A stretch of DNA of 59,627 bases from RGIG3009 sp045541495 (GCA_045541495.1 JAZQJE010000045.1:1-59627); one strand, 5' to 3'; positions 24,648-32,750 are shown, counted from the first letter of the stretch. Notes: generated by a model not told the origin, from the sequence alone. Translations and numbers: made by a program.

Positions 24648-25797
24648 AGCGAGTGACGATGGGTTGTACTTCCCCGATCTCCCGCACAACGGTATAAATT
24701 CCCGTAACGGTGACGGCGGTGGCGGTGATTTGCTCCTCTGTACGGCAGTTTTCGATTGTCATTCCCGTAAAGTGTGTTTCCTGTTCGGCCAATCGCCGCC
24801 GCGCTTCGGCTAACGCCTCTTCCGCCGTACGGCTGACCACTTCCTCCTTCTCTGTAAGGCGCTCCTGTACCGTCCACCCGATAGGCAAGGTCTTGTCGCC
24901 CGCTTTCAGCAAGTATGAATATTTACTATCTGTATAGTTCTCTTGATGTTTACCACTTGTATATAGTGGTATGCAAAGACCGAACAGGATCACGGTGGGG
25001 CGGCACAAACGAGTCTGTTCCCGCTTAACGGTTTCCTGCAACGGTACGGTGACGGTCGCTGAAGTGGTGATCCGTGCGGTCACCGTGCCCGCCGCCCGTT
25101 TCAGTAACGGGCCCACATTACTGTCGGTGACACCGCTGATCAACAGGTCCCCCGCGGTGACGGCATCTCCAATCTGCGCCGCCGCCTGTCCGCCTGTCAC
25201 GTGCATATCCACAATCACACCGTCACAGGCCGCCACGATGTTGGCGGGGGCGGTGTCTTCTACGGGTAACGACGGGGCCCGTTCACTGACCAAGATATTG
25301 GCTACACTGCCGCTGACGTTTACCGACAACCACGCCAGATCGGGCAGTTGTTGCAACGCCGCCAGTTGGGCGGCGGGAATGTCCACGGTATCGAAGTTAC
25401 CGCCCACCGTAACGCCGAGGGGTTCCAATACCTGTAAGATCTGCTCTTTCGACAAGCGGTCGTTCCCTTGCACGGTGAGCACCCACACGCGGGACGACAA
25501 CAGATGTAATAAGATACAAGCCGTCACGGCCCCTATCGCCAATCCCCAACGGGCGCGAAAGGGGCGCAGTAAAAACGGCAGGCCGCGACGGGAACGTACC
25601 CGCAAGCGCAAGCCGCAACGACGGGCAGGGCGGCGCAAGCGGCGGTAGTCCGACGCGCGGCAACAAGCAAACAGGGATAACCCTTGGCGACGAGTGTTCC
25701 ACAGTTCGATCCCTTGTTCCGTCGCTTTGTTGAGCAAACCTTCGGGATAGCCGCCCACCGCTTCAAAACCAACCGTACCCTGTAAAAATCGGTTCAT
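24646..25797 (-). CDS. yqfD: Sporulation protein YqfD
   Basis: A sporulation protein expressed in the mother cell in Bacillus; its role is in spore formation but its biochemical activity is unknown. The 383-residue protein has a cytoplasmic N-terminal part rich in Arg, one transmembrane segment near residues 80-100 (WGLAIGAVTACILLHLL), then a POTRA-like beta domain starting VQGNDRLSKEQIL, and a barrel-sandwich-like GDAVTAGDLLISG region. The start was set at ATG 25797, with AGGTGGG upstream, five bases after yqfC. Confidence 0.88.
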   Translation of the reverse strand: MNRFLQGTVGFEAVGGYPEGLLNKATEQGIELWNTRRQGLSLFACCRASDYRRLRRPARRCGLRLRVRSRRGLPFLLRPFRARWGLAIGAVTACILLHLLSSRVWVLTVQGNDRLSKEQILQVLEPLGVTVGGNFDTVDIPAAQLAALQQLPDLAWLSVNVSGSVANILVSERAPSLPVEDTAPANIVAACDGVIVDMHVTGGQAAAQIGDAVTAGDLLISGVTDSNVGPLLKRAAGTVTARITTSATVTVPLQETVKREQTRLCRPTVILFGLCIPLYTSGKHQENYTDSKYSYLLKAGDKTLPIGWTVQERLTEKEEVVSRTAEEALAEARRRLAEQETHFTGMTIENCRTEEQITATAVTVTGIYTVVREIGEVQPIVTR

Positions 25798-25801
25798 CGT
25801 C

Positions 25802-26080
25802 TCACCCACCTCTGTATTCAATGGACAGGATGGTACCCGTGATCACCGTACCGAGAGGGGTTAAGCAGTTTAAACACAAGCGGTCGCCCGTAAACCGTAC
25901 TTCCCCATCGGGCGTATCCAATCGAATGATATCCGCTTCGTATTCCAGTACCCGTCGGCACCCTTCCATAACCACCCGCGTGTTGCCTACGATCTCCATG
26001 CGCAGGTGATCGGCCAGTGTTCCCGCGGGCAAGGACAGCGCCCGTTCCATTTTTTCGGGAATGTGTTTTCTTTTTCCCAC
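25802..26080 (-). CDS. yqfC: Sporulation protein YqfC
   Basis: A 92-residue protein of the YqfC/YabP family. The pattern KHIPEKMERALSLPAGTLAD, then MEIVGNTRVVMEGCRRVLEY, then the repetitive beta strands VRFTGDRLCL, is typical. It starts with GTG at 26080, just after AAGGTG; a second GTG seven codons upstream lacks proper spacing. YqfC precedes YqfD in nearly all spore formers. Confidence 0.88.
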   Translation of the reverse strand: MGKRKHIPEKMERALSLPAGTLADHLRMEIVGNTRVVMEGCRRVLEYEADIIRLDTPDGEVRFTGDRLCLNCLTPLGTVITGTILSIEYRGG

Positions 26081-26101
26081 CGTGTCACCTTCTCTCTCCA
26101 C

Positions 26102-26128
26102 ATCCTATGCCCGCGTTGCGGGAATAAT
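26102..26128 (-). promoter_or_regulatory. Possible sigma-E-type promoter of yqfC
   Basis: On the minus strand an ATTATT element (26123-26128) lies 13 bases before CATAGGAT (26102-26109), which fits the sigma-E -10 pattern CATAnnnT. The yqfC-yqfD pair is sigma-E dependent in Bacillus subtilis. Confidence 0.4.
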
Positions 26129-26151
26129 GCCCCTGCCTGTTCCCATATATA
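26122..26151 (+). promoter_or_regulatory. Possible sigma-E-type promoter of the ylbJ-like gene
   Basis: GAATAAT (26122-26128), 15-base spacer, CATATATA (26144-26151). It shares the AATAAT core with the divergent yqfC promoter candidate. The -10 has A where the consensus has T. Confidence 0.35.
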
Positions 26152-26172
26152 CTATTAAGGAGCGTGATAAAG

Positions 26173-27252
26173 ATGGTGCGGATCATCGGTAAGCAACGGT
26201 TGTGGTTGTCGCTGGGGATCGCCGCGGCGGGAACGGTACTGTTAGCATTTCCCCGCGCGGCGGCGGGCGGGGTCAGTCGCGGTCTTTCCGTGTGCGGAGG
26301 AGTCATTTTACCCGCCCTGTTCCCCTTTTTGGTATTGGGCGGTTTTTTGGTACGGTCGGGATGTGCCGCCGCTATCGGGCGGCGGGTTTCGTTTCTCACC
26401 CGCCCGTTGTTCGGGCTTCCCGGTTGCACCGCCCCCGTGATCCTCATGGCATTTGTAGGGGGCTATCCCGCGGGGGCGGGGGCAGCGGCACAGTTGTATA
26501 AAGAGAGACTCCTCACCCGCGACGAGGCCCGTCATTTGTTGCGGTTTTGTGTATGCGGCGGGCCCGGATTTATCGTCAGTGCCGTAGGCGCAGGATTGGC
26601 GGGCAGTGCCGTTTACGGGTGGATCTTGTACGGTGCAAACGTCCTCGCCGCTCTCTTGTTGGGGGTGTGCACGCCCCACCCGCGACGATCCTCTGTTCTG
26701 TCTCCCGTAACACGTCCCTCTCTGTCCCCTGCCGTCGCGTTGGTAGATGCGGTGACCGCCGCCTGTGAAACGGCGTTATACCTGTGCGGGTTTGTCCTGT
26801 TGTTTTCGGCGGTATTATCCCTGTGCGATGCCACGGGGTTTACCGCGTTGTGGGGCAAATTTGCACCGCTTCTCCCCTGTGTATTGGAAGTGAGCAGCGG
26901 TTGCGCCGCCGTTCGTTCCCCGCTGTTGTTGGGGTTTGCACTAGGTTTCGGAGGATTGTCCGTCCATTGCCAGATCGCGGCGGCGTGCCGCGGAACCGAT
27001 CTGTTACACGGCGGTTTTTTTCTGTCCCGTATCGCTCACGGCGTGTTGGGTGCGCTGTTGACCCGCCTGTTATACGCGGTCATCCCCCAACCGATCCCCG
27101 TGTTCGGAACGTCTTCCGTCCCCGTTGCCCATGTGTTTTCGGGTTCGGCGGCCATTTCTGCCGCTTTATTGGTATTGTGCGGTATCTGGATGTTGTCCAT
27201 TCCTCCGTTGCGACAAGAGATCCGCTCTCATCGTACCTCTTGCAATTCGTGA
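26173..27252 (+). CDS. YlbJ-like sporulation integral membrane protein
   Basis: A 359-residue polytopic membrane protein with two gate-like repeats. The segments ILPALFPFLVLGGFLV near residue 45 and GGYPAGAGAAAQLY near 98 resemble YlbJ and the related SpoVV/SpmA-type nucleoside-recognition transporters. In Bacillus these move dipicolinic acid or related molecules into the forespore. The ATG at 26173 lies 10 bases after AAGGAG. It diverges from yqfC-yqfD, consistent with sporulation control. Confidence 0.78.
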   Translation: MVRIIGKQRLWLSLGIAAAGTVLLAFPRAAAGGVSRGLSVCGGVILPALFPFLVLGGFLVRSGCAAAIGRRVSFLTRPLFGLPGCTAPVILMAFVGGYPAGAGAAAQLYKERLLTRDEARHLLRFCVCGGPGFIVSAVGAGLAGSAVYGWILYGANVLAALLLGVCTPHPRRSSVLSPVTRPSLSPAVALVDAVTAACETALYLCGFVLLFSAVLSLCDATGFTALWGKFAPLLPCVLEVSSGCAAVRSPLLLGFALGFGGLSVHCQIAAACRGTDLLHGGFFLSRIAHGVLGALLTRLLYAVIPQPIPVFGTSSVPVAHVFSGSAAISAALLVLCGIWMLSIPPLRQEIRSHRTSCNS

Positions 27253-27288
27253 CGGGCTGTGCTATACTGCGGGGGTAGGAGTGAGAGT

Positions 27289-27519
27289 ATGAAACGAAAA
27301 CTATACGGCAATACCGTGACCCCCGCTTGCCATCTGTGCCGTCACGGGCGGGAAAGCGTGGACGGTGAAGTAATCTTGTGTTTGTTAAAAGGCGTCACCG
27401 ATCCCGGTGACCGCTGTCGCAAATTTGTTTACGACCCTCTGCGCCGTGTCCCTTTTCGTCAGCCACCCCTCACCACCTATACGGCAGACGATTTCCGCAT
27501 TGACGAACTGCCCGAATAA
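27289..27519 (+). CDS. Small Cys-rich zinc-ribbon-like protein of unknown function
   Basis: A 76-residue basic protein with CHLC near residue 13, a further Cys in VILCLLKG near 33 and DRCRKFVYDPLRR near 45, a spacing compatible with one metal site. I do not recognise a named family, although similar small proteins follow ylbJ-like genes in related genomes as far as I recall. The start at ATG 27289 has TAGGAGTGAG upstream, and it lies 36 bases after the ylbJ-like gene, probably in the same transcript. Confidence 0.72.
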   Translation: MKRKLYGNTVTPACHLCRHGRESVDGEVILCLLKGVTDPGDRCRKFVYDPLRRVPFRQPPLTTYTADDFRIDELPE

Positions 27520-27536
27520 TCTTTATAAAATAATGC

Positions 27537-27563
27537 CGCCGCCCTCTTGACAAGGGGGCGGCG
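27537..27563 (+). terminator. GC-rich hairpin, probable terminator
   Basis: CGCCGCCCTCTT and AAGGGGGCGGCG form a strong stem with a small loop, followed by TTCTGTT. The -35 box of the next promoter lies in its loop region. Confidence 0.55.
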
Positions 27564-27575
27564 TTCTGTTATAAT
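27547..27575 (+). promoter_or_regulatory. Perfect-consensus sigma-A promoter of ylxM-ffh
   Basis: TTGACA (27547-27552), 17-base spacer, TATAAT (27570-27575): both boxes match consensus exactly. It lies 49 bases before the ylxM GTG start. Confidence 0.88.
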
Positions 27576-27624
27576 GGCTGTAAAGCAAATTCCTTTACAT
27601 ACCTTACGAAGGGAGGGGCAGTCC

Positions 27625-27990
27625 GTGGCGAAGAATATGGAGATCGCGTTGTTGTTTGATTTTTACGGTGATATGTTAACGGAAAAACAACGGCACGTGT
27701 TTGAACTGTATTACGAGGAGGATCTGTCCCTCGCGGAAATTGCCGAAAACCAACACATCACCCGTCAAGGGGTGCGGGATTCCATCAAACGGGCGGAAAC
27801 GCAGATGCTGGAGATGGAAGAACGGCTGGGTCTGCGCGCCCGTTTCGATGAAATGCGGGACGGTGTTGCCGACATCTGCCGCGCCGCACGGGAAATTCAG
27901 GTGCTCAACGATCGGTACGGCTATTCGCGGGAGATCGATCAGCGATCCCGCCGCATCGTGGAGCTGGCCGAGCAGCTGAAGGAAAGGTAG
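27625..27990 (+). CDS. ylxM: YlxM-family signal recognition particle-associated protein
   Basis: A 121-residue helix-turn-helix protein with a sigma-70 region 4-like core: LLFDFYGDMLTEKQRHVFELYYEEDLSLAEIAE (described over residues 8-40) and ITRQGVRDSIKRAE. YlxM proteins are encoded directly upstream of ffh and stimulate the SRP GTPase in streptococci. GTG start with GGGAGG eight bases upstream. Seven bases separate it from ffh. Confidence 0.92.
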   Translation: MAKNMEIALLFDFYGDMLTEKQRHVFELYYEEDLSLAEIAENQHITRQGVRDSIKRAETQMLEMEERLGLRARFDEMRDGVADICRAAREIQVLNDRYGYSREIDQRSRRIVELAEQLKER

Positions 27991-27997
27991 GCAGCGG

Positions 27998-29347
27998 ATG
28001 GCATTCGAAGGTCTTTCCGAAAAACTCTCCGCCGCCTTTAAGCGGCTGAAAAATAAAGGGGTGCTGTCCGAAGCGGACGTGAAAGACGCCATGCGCGAAG
28101 TGCGGTTGGCACTGCTGGAAGCCGACGTGAACTACAAGGTTGCCAAGGATTTCACCGCCGCCGTGGCCCAGCGCGCCGTGGGCGAAAAGGTGATGGAGAG
28201 CCTCACTCCCGCCCAAATGGTCATTAAACTGGTCAACGAAGAACTGGTGGCCCTCATGGGCGGCCAAGCCGCACGATTGGCAAACGCCAATCATCCCCCC
28301 TGTGTTATTATGATGTGCGGTCTGCAAGGTTCGGGTAAAACCACCCATTCCGCCAAACTGGCCAAAATGCTCAAAGGGCAGGGGCACCGCCCCTTGCTTG
28401 TCGCTTGCGACGTATACCGTCCCGCCGCCATCACCCAGTTACAGGTGGTGGGGGAACGGGCCAAAGTCCCCGTGTTTGAGCGGGGCACCATCGATCCTGT
28501 GGACATCGCCAAACAAGCGGTAAAACACGCCAAAGACTACGGCAACGATTACGTGATACTGGATACCGCGGGTCGGTTGCACGTGGACGAAGCACTCATG
28601 AACGAGTTGAAGGCCGTGAAAGCCGCCGTTTCCCCCGGGGAGATCCTGTTGGTGGTGGATGCCATGACGGGTCAGGACGCGGTGAACGTGGCGTCCTCCT
28701 TTAATGAGGCCTTGGGCATCGACGGTGTCATCCTCACCAAGTTGGACGGCGATACCCGCGGCGGTGCCGCCTTGTCGGTACGTGCCGTTACGGGGAAACC
28801 CGTGAAATTCGCGGGCACGGGCGAAAAACTGGACGATCTGGAAGTGTTCCATCCCGAACGGATGGCCTCCCGTATTTTGGGGATGGGGGACGTGATGTCC
28901 TTCATTGAAAAAGCCCAACAACAGATCGACGAAAAAGAAGCCGAAGCCCTTGCCAAAAAAATGCAGGAAGATCGGTTTGATCTCAACGATTTGCTGGATC
29001 AATTCCGCCAGATCCAAAAAATGGGCGATATCAAAAGTCTGTTGGGCATGATTCCCGGTGTGGGAAGTCAGCTGAAAGACGTGGATATCGACGAAAAACA
29101 ATTCACACGGGTGGAGGCCATTATCCTGTCCATGACCGCCAAGGAACGGGCCAAACCCGACATCATCAATCCCTCTCGCAAGCGACGGATCGCCGCGGGT
29201 TGCGGCATGCGGGTAGAAGACGTGAACCGTCTGCTGAAACAATACGAGCAGATGCGCAAACTCATGAAACAAATGAAAAACATAGGCAGAAAAGGCGGTA
29301 AGCGCATGCCCCGCGGATTCGGCGGGCGCACCCCATTCGGTTTCTAA
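27998..29347 (+). CDS. ffh: Signal recognition particle protein Ffh
   Basis: The SRP GTPase that binds signal peptides and 4.5S RNA and targets nascent chains to FtsY and the translocon. The 449-residue protein has the N domain, G1 GLQGSGKTT near residue 108, DTAGRL near 190, TKLDGDTRGG near 247, and the Met-rich M domain with RKRRIAAGCG near 390 and a basic, Gly-rich tail. It sits in the ylxM-ffh-rpsP-khpA operon. Confidence 0.97.
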   Translation: MAFEGLSEKLSAAFKRLKNKGVLSEADVKDAMREVRLALLEADVNYKVAKDFTAAVAQRAVGEKVMESLTPAQMVIKLVNEELVALMGGQAARLANANHPPCVIMMCGLQGSGKTTHSAKLAKMLKGQGHRPLLVACDVYRPAAITQLQVVGERAKVPVFERGTIDPVDIAKQAVKHAKDYGNDYVILDTAGRLHVDEALMNELKAVKAAVSPGEILLVVDAMTGQDAVNVASSFNEALGIDGVILTKLDGDTRGGAALSVRAVTGKPVKFAGTGEKLDDLEVFHPERMASRILGMGDVMSFIEKAQQQIDEKEAEALAKKMQEDRFDLNDLLDQFRQIQKMGDIKSLLGMIPGVGSQLKDVDIDEKQFTRVEAIILSMTAKERAKPDIINPSRKRRIAAGCGMRVEDVNRLLKQYEQMRKLMKQMKNIGRKGGKRMPRGFGGRTPFGF

Positions 29348-29406
29348 AGGCGAATGCCTTTGAAATAAACACAAACCCATTGTAACTTAACTGGAGGTAC
29401 TATCAA

Positions 29407-29646
29407 ATGGCAGTAAAAATCAGATTGCGCCGCATGGGCGCGAAGAAAGCTCCCTTCTACCGTGTGGTCGTAGCGGATTCCCGCTATCCCCGTGATGGTC
29501 GCTTCATCGAAGAGATCGGGTATTACAACCCCCTCACCACTCCCGAGGAAGTGAAGATCGACACTGAGAAGGCTCAAAAATGGATCGCCAACGGTGCTCA
29601 ACCCACCGATACCGTAAAAGCCCTGCTTAAGAAAGTCGGTGTCTGA
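29407..29646 (+). CDS. rpsP: 30S ribosomal protein S16
   Basis: A 79-residue S16 protein (MAVKIRLRRMGAKKAPFYR, VVADSRYPRDGRFIEEIGYY). GGAGGT lies upstream, 60 bases after ffh. It binds 16S rRNA early in 30S assembly. Confidence 0.97.
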   Translation: MAVKIRLRRMGAKKAPFYRVVVADSRYPRDGRFIEEIGYYNPLTTPEEVKIDTEKAQKWIANGAQPTDTVKALLKKVGV

Positions 29647-29648
29647 GC

Positions 29649-29885
29649 ATGAAAGAATTGCTGATGACCATTGCGCAGGGTCTGGTAGACGATCCTGCCG
29701 CGGTGACCGTCACGCAGGATGAGCCCGCCGCCGACGGCACCATCGTGTTCCATCTGCATGTGGCTCCCGGCGATATGGGTCGCGTGATCGGCAAGCAAGG
29801 CCGTATCGCCAAGGCCATGCGTACCGTTATGCGTGCCGCCGCCACCCGCCAAGACGCCAAAGTTTTGGTAGAGATCGACGACTAA
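29649..29885 (+). CDS. khpA: KH-domain RNA-binding protein KhpA
   Basis: A 78-residue single KH domain with VIGKQGRIAKAMR, the GxxG RNA-contact loop. KhpA forms a dimer with KhpB/EloR and influences cell elongation and RNA fate in Firmicutes. It starts two bases after the rpsP stop, a position conserved across Firmicutes. Confidence 0.93.
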   Translation: MKELLMTIAQGLVDDPAAVTVTQDEPAADGTIVFHLHVAPGDMGRVIGKQGRIAKAMRTVMRAAATRQDAKVLVEIDD

Positions 29886-29890
29886 AGTCC

Positions 29891-30439
29891 ATGAGAGTCA
29901 TCACCGGAACAGCGAAAGGACGCCGTTTGGAGACCCTTGCCGGTTTGGACACCCGTCCCACGGTGGGGAAAGTTAAAGAAGGGGTCTTTTCCGCCATCTG
30001 TTTTGAGATCGAAGGACGGCGGGTAGCGGATGTGTTCGCGGGTAGCGGTCAAATGGGCATTGAAGCTCTCAGCCGCGGCGCACAGTCTTGCCTGTTTATT
30101 GACCGCAGTCGCGAAGCGACGGCTGTCATCGAGCGCAATCTGCGCGCTACCAACCTTGCGCAAAACGCCACCGTCGTTTGCGGCGATGCCCTCGCCACGC
30201 TGGCGCGGCAATCCGGCCTTTTCGATCTGGTTTTTCTCGACCCACCCTATGCCGCCGGCCTGCAATGTCCTTGTTTGGAATTGCTGGCACAGAAAATGGC
30301 AGCGGGCGGCGCGGTGCTGTGTGAAAGTGATCGGGATACCGACCTGCCCGATACGGTGGGAACGCTCATATTAGAGCGCACCTATCGTTACGGTCGTGTA
30401 CTGGTCCGCCTGTACCGTCAAAAGGAGCAATCGCTATGA
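29891..30439 (+). CDS. rsmD: 16S rRNA (guanine966-N2)-methyltransferase RsmD
   Basis: An S-adenosylmethionine methyltransferase of 182 residues with VITGTAKGRRLETL at the N terminus, DVFAGSGQMGIEALSRGA (SAM motif I) near residue 48 and LVFLDPPY (motif IV) near 115. It overlaps coaD by 4 bases, a common pairing. It follows khpA directly; the usual rimM-trmD-rplS genes are absent from this spot. Confidence 0.95.
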   Translation: MRVITGTAKGRRLETLAGLDTRPTVGKVKEGVFSAICFEIEGRRVADVFAGSGQMGIEALSRGAQSCLFIDRSREATAVIERNLRATNLAQNATVVCGDALATLARQSGLFDLVFLDPPYAAGLQCPCLELLAQKMAAGGAVLCESDRDTDLPDTVGTLILERTYRYGRVLVRLYRQKEQSL

Positions 30440-30927
30440 AATTGGCAATTTGTCCGGGTAGCTTCGACCCGGTAACCAACGGTCATTTGAACATCATCAG
30501 CCGCGCCGCCGCCATGTTCGACAAAGTGGTGGTCGTGGTGATGGTCAACGGGAACAAAACGCCCCTTTTCACCTGTGAGGAACGGGTGGAACTGCTCAAA
30601 CGCGCTACCGCGAACATGCCCAATGTGGAGATCGATTACTACGACGGGTTGTTGGCGGATTATGCGGAGAAAAAAGACGCCCGTGTGATCGTGAAAGGTC
30701 TGCGCGCTCTGTCGGATTTCGAATACGAATTCCAGATGGCGCTGACCAACCGCAAGCTCAACCCCACGGTGGAGACTGTGTTTTTGACGACCAACGCCGA
30801 GTATATGTACCTATCCTCCAGCCTGGTCAAACAGGTGGCGGAATTCGGCGGCGATATCGGAGAATTCGTTCCCGATTGCATCGTACAGGACATTCTACAA
30901 AAATACGGAAGGAATGAAAAACTATGA
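30436..30927 (+). CDS. coaD: Phosphopantetheine adenylyltransferase
   Basis: Converts 4'-phosphopantetheine and ATP to dephospho-CoA. The 163-residue protein has GSFDPVTNGHL (the nucleotidyltransferase TxGH motif) near residue 8, KGLRALSDFEYEFQMA near 87 and YLSSSLVKQVAEFGGDI near 123. It overlaps both neighbours by ATGA. Confidence 0.96.
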   Translation: MKLAICPGSFDPVTNGHLNIISRAAAMFDKVVVVVMVNGNKTPLFTCEERVELLKRATANMPNVEIDYYDGLLADYAEKKDARVIVKGLRALSDFEYEFQMALTNRKLNPTVETVFLTTNAEYMYLSSSLVKQVAEFGGDIGEFVPDCIVQDILQKYGRNEKL

Positions 30928-31385
30928 GCATCGATGAATTGTTGGACCAGATCGACGAAATGATCGACAAGGCGTGGGGATTACCCCTGTCCGGCGGTAA
31001 ATGCTTGGTAGAAGCCGATCGTCTGCGGGATATCGTAGACGATATTCGCGGCAACATGCCCGACGAGATCCGTCAAGCCCAAAAGATCGTGCGTGACCGC
31101 ACCGATATTGTGGACACCGCAAAAAAAGAAGCGGAAGACATCATCCGCGGCGCCGAAGAACGCGCCCGCGCGTTGGTTATGCAAGAAGAAATCGTGAAAC
31201 AGGCGCAGCAGAAAGCGTCGGAAATCATGTTACAGACCCAACAGAAATGCCGTGAAATGCGCAAAGGCGCACAGGATTTCACCGAAGACCTGCTCCGCCG
31301 TACCGAGGAATCCTTGGTACACCACACGGCGGAGATCCATCAAGCCCGTCAGGCCCTTCGTAAACCTGTCATTAAAGAAGATTGA
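30924..31385 (+). CDS. Coiled-coil protein, V-ATPase subunit H-like / DivIVA-like
   Basis: A 153-residue highly charged, mostly helical protein. Residues 50-130 form a continuous coiled coil rich in Lys, Glu, Gln and Ala. Homologues directly after coaD in Clostridia are often auto-named ATPase or DivIVA-like, but nothing here shows ATP binding. It may be a scaffolding or cell-division factor. It overlaps coaD by 4 bases and ends the operon at a strong hairpin. Confidence 0.7.
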   Translation: MSIDELLDQIDEMIDKAWGLPLSGGKCLVEADRLRDIVDDIRGNMPDEIRQAQKIVRDRTDIVDTAKKEAEDIIRGAEERARALVMQEEIVKQAQQKASEIMLQTQQKCREMRKGAQDFTEDLLRRTEESLVHHTAEIHQARQALRKPVIKED

Positions 31386-31395
31386 TTTGAAAGAT

Positions 31396-31439
31396 AACAC
31401 AGCGCGTATGACACATCGGTCATACGCGCTGTGTTGTTG
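31396..31439 (+). terminator. Terminator of the ylxM-coaD operon
   Basis: A 17-base perfect stem (AACACAGCGCGTATGAC and complement) with a 6-base loop. The downstream tract is GTTGT, so T-richness is modest. Confidence 0.7.
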
Positions 31440-31457
31440 TATGGAAAGGGTCTCCAT

Positions 31458-31486
31458 TTGACTTTTTTATCAAAATACGCTATTAT
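31458..31486 (+). promoter_or_regulatory. sigma-A promoter of rpe
   Basis: TTGACT (31458-31463), 17-base spacer, TATTAT (31481-31486), 44 bases before the rpe start. Confidence 0.7.
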
Positions 31487-31530
31487 GATAGTTGTGTAAT
31501 TGTTGCCGTTTTGGGAAAGAGGATGTTTTT

Positions 31531-32175
31531 ATGCTGGTTTCTCCGTCGATTTTAACTTGTGATTTTGCCCATTTGGCCGATGAATTGGCCTTTGTAAAAC
31601 ACGCGGGCGCCGACATGCTCCATCTCGATGTGATGGACGGTGTGTTTGTCCCCAATTTGAGTTTCGGCCCGCCGGTCATCGCTCGTATGCGGCCGCTGAC
31701 CGACCTGATGTTTGACGTTCATCTGATGATGCAGTATCCCCATCGATTGATCGATGCCTTTGCCGACGCGGGAGCAGATCTCATCAATTTTCATATTGAA
31801 AGCGACTCTCCCGTAGAAGAAACCTTGGCGGCTATCCGCCAAAAAGGCAAAAAAGCGGCCCTCACCCTCAAACCCCGTACCCCCGCCGAAACGGTGTTTC
31901 CGTATCTGGACAAGATCGATATGGTGCTGGTCATGACGGTGGAGCCCGGTTTCGGCGGCCAAAAATTTATGGCGGATATGTTGCCGAAAATCGCCGCGTT
32001 GCGCACCGAGATCGACAAACGGGGTTTGCCCGTCACCATCGAAGTGGACGGCGGCGTTGCTGCCGTCACCGCCCCCTTGGTAGCCGAAGCGGGGGCGGAT
32101 ATCGCCGTGGTGGGCAGTGCGTTGTTTAACGCCGCCGACCCCGCCGCACTGGTTAAGGAGATTCAGGCGCTGTAA
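31531..32175 (+). CDS. rpe: Ribulose-phosphate 3-epimerase
   Basis: Interconverts ribulose 5-phosphate and xylulose 5-phosphate in the pentose phosphate pathway. The 214-residue TIM barrel starts LVSPSILTCDF and has LHLDVMDGVFVPN near residue 33, VHLMM near 67, MTVEPGFGGQKF near 137 and EVDGGV near 172, covering all metal and catalytic residues. The ATG at 31531 has AAAGAGGA upstream. Its 3' end overlaps the convergent mecA-like gene by 23 bases. Confidence 0.96.
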   Translation: MLVSPSILTCDFAHLADELAFVKHAGADMLHLDVMDGVFVPNLSFGPPVIARMRPLTDLMFDVHLMMQYPHRLIDAFADAGADLINFHIESDSPVEETLAAIRQKGKKAALTLKPRTPAETVFPYLDKIDMVLVMTVEPGFGGQKFMADMLPKIAALRTEIDKRGLPVTIEVDGGVAAVTAPLVAEAGADIAVVGSALFNAADPAALVKEIQAL

Positions 32176-32707
32176 GGCGTTGCAAGGCGTTTCCCACCGC
32201 CAAAGGCGTGCCGTGTTCTTCCACAAAGGCCGCGGCGGCAACCCCTTCGCCCACTTTATCGGCAAATTCCGACAACAAGCGGCGCAGATCCTGTCCCGCA
32301 CAAAAGCCCGGATACAGGATCAACCGATACGCCTCTCCCCAACGATACAAGGAAGCGGCCGGCAACATTCGCCGCTCTTCTCCGCGCAATCCCGCGCCCA
32401 ATTGCAACACGTCATCGGCGCTGTTTAAAGCGTAGATCTGCATGGACGGCATAGGCAGCAACGGCCGCAGACGTTGGGGCGTGATCACAAACAGGCAGCC
32501 ACTTTCCACCGGCACCGCTTCCACGGTCATGGCGCCATCGAGCGGCAGATCTTCGTGTTGTCGCGCGATGCGGAGCAATTTGGTCACCGCCGCCCGTGTA
32601 GCTTGATCCGAGGCGGCCATGGACTCAAATTGCAATCCCCATCGCCGCATATCGCTGTCGGTCATCCATATTTTTAAGCACCCGTTGTGCAACGATTCGA
32701 TCTTCAT
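32153..32707 (-). CDS. MecA-like ClpC adaptor protein
   Basis: A 184-residue protein beginning MKIESLHNGCLKIWMTDSDM, the N-terminal substrate-binding pattern of MecA/YpbH. It ends in a domain with FVEEHGTPLAVGNALQRL, the C-terminal ClpC-contact region. MecA proteins deliver substrates such as ComK to ClpCP protease. The middle linker is short compared with Bacillus MecA. Start at 32707 chosen for AAGGGGGGA upstream. It has its own promoter and is divergent from the Rnf-like cluster. Confidence 0.75.
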   Translation of the reverse strand: MKIESLHNGCLKIWMTDSDMRRWGLQFESMAASDQATRAAVTKLLRIARQHEDLPLDGAMTVEAVPVESGCLFVITPQRLRPLLPMPSMQIYALNSADDVLQLGAGLRGEERRMLPAASLYRWGEAYRLILYPGFCAGQDLRRLLSEFADKVGEGVAAAAFVEEHGTPLAVGNALQRLTAPESP

Positions 32708-32750
32708 GGGTATCCCCCCTTGAGTTCGATTGGTCTTTGACCTTATTACC

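Noticed and set aside
28439..29380. 313-codon frame antisense to ffh, rich in His and Phe.
   Set aside because: The residue composition is what the complement of ffh codons produces; ffh is certain.
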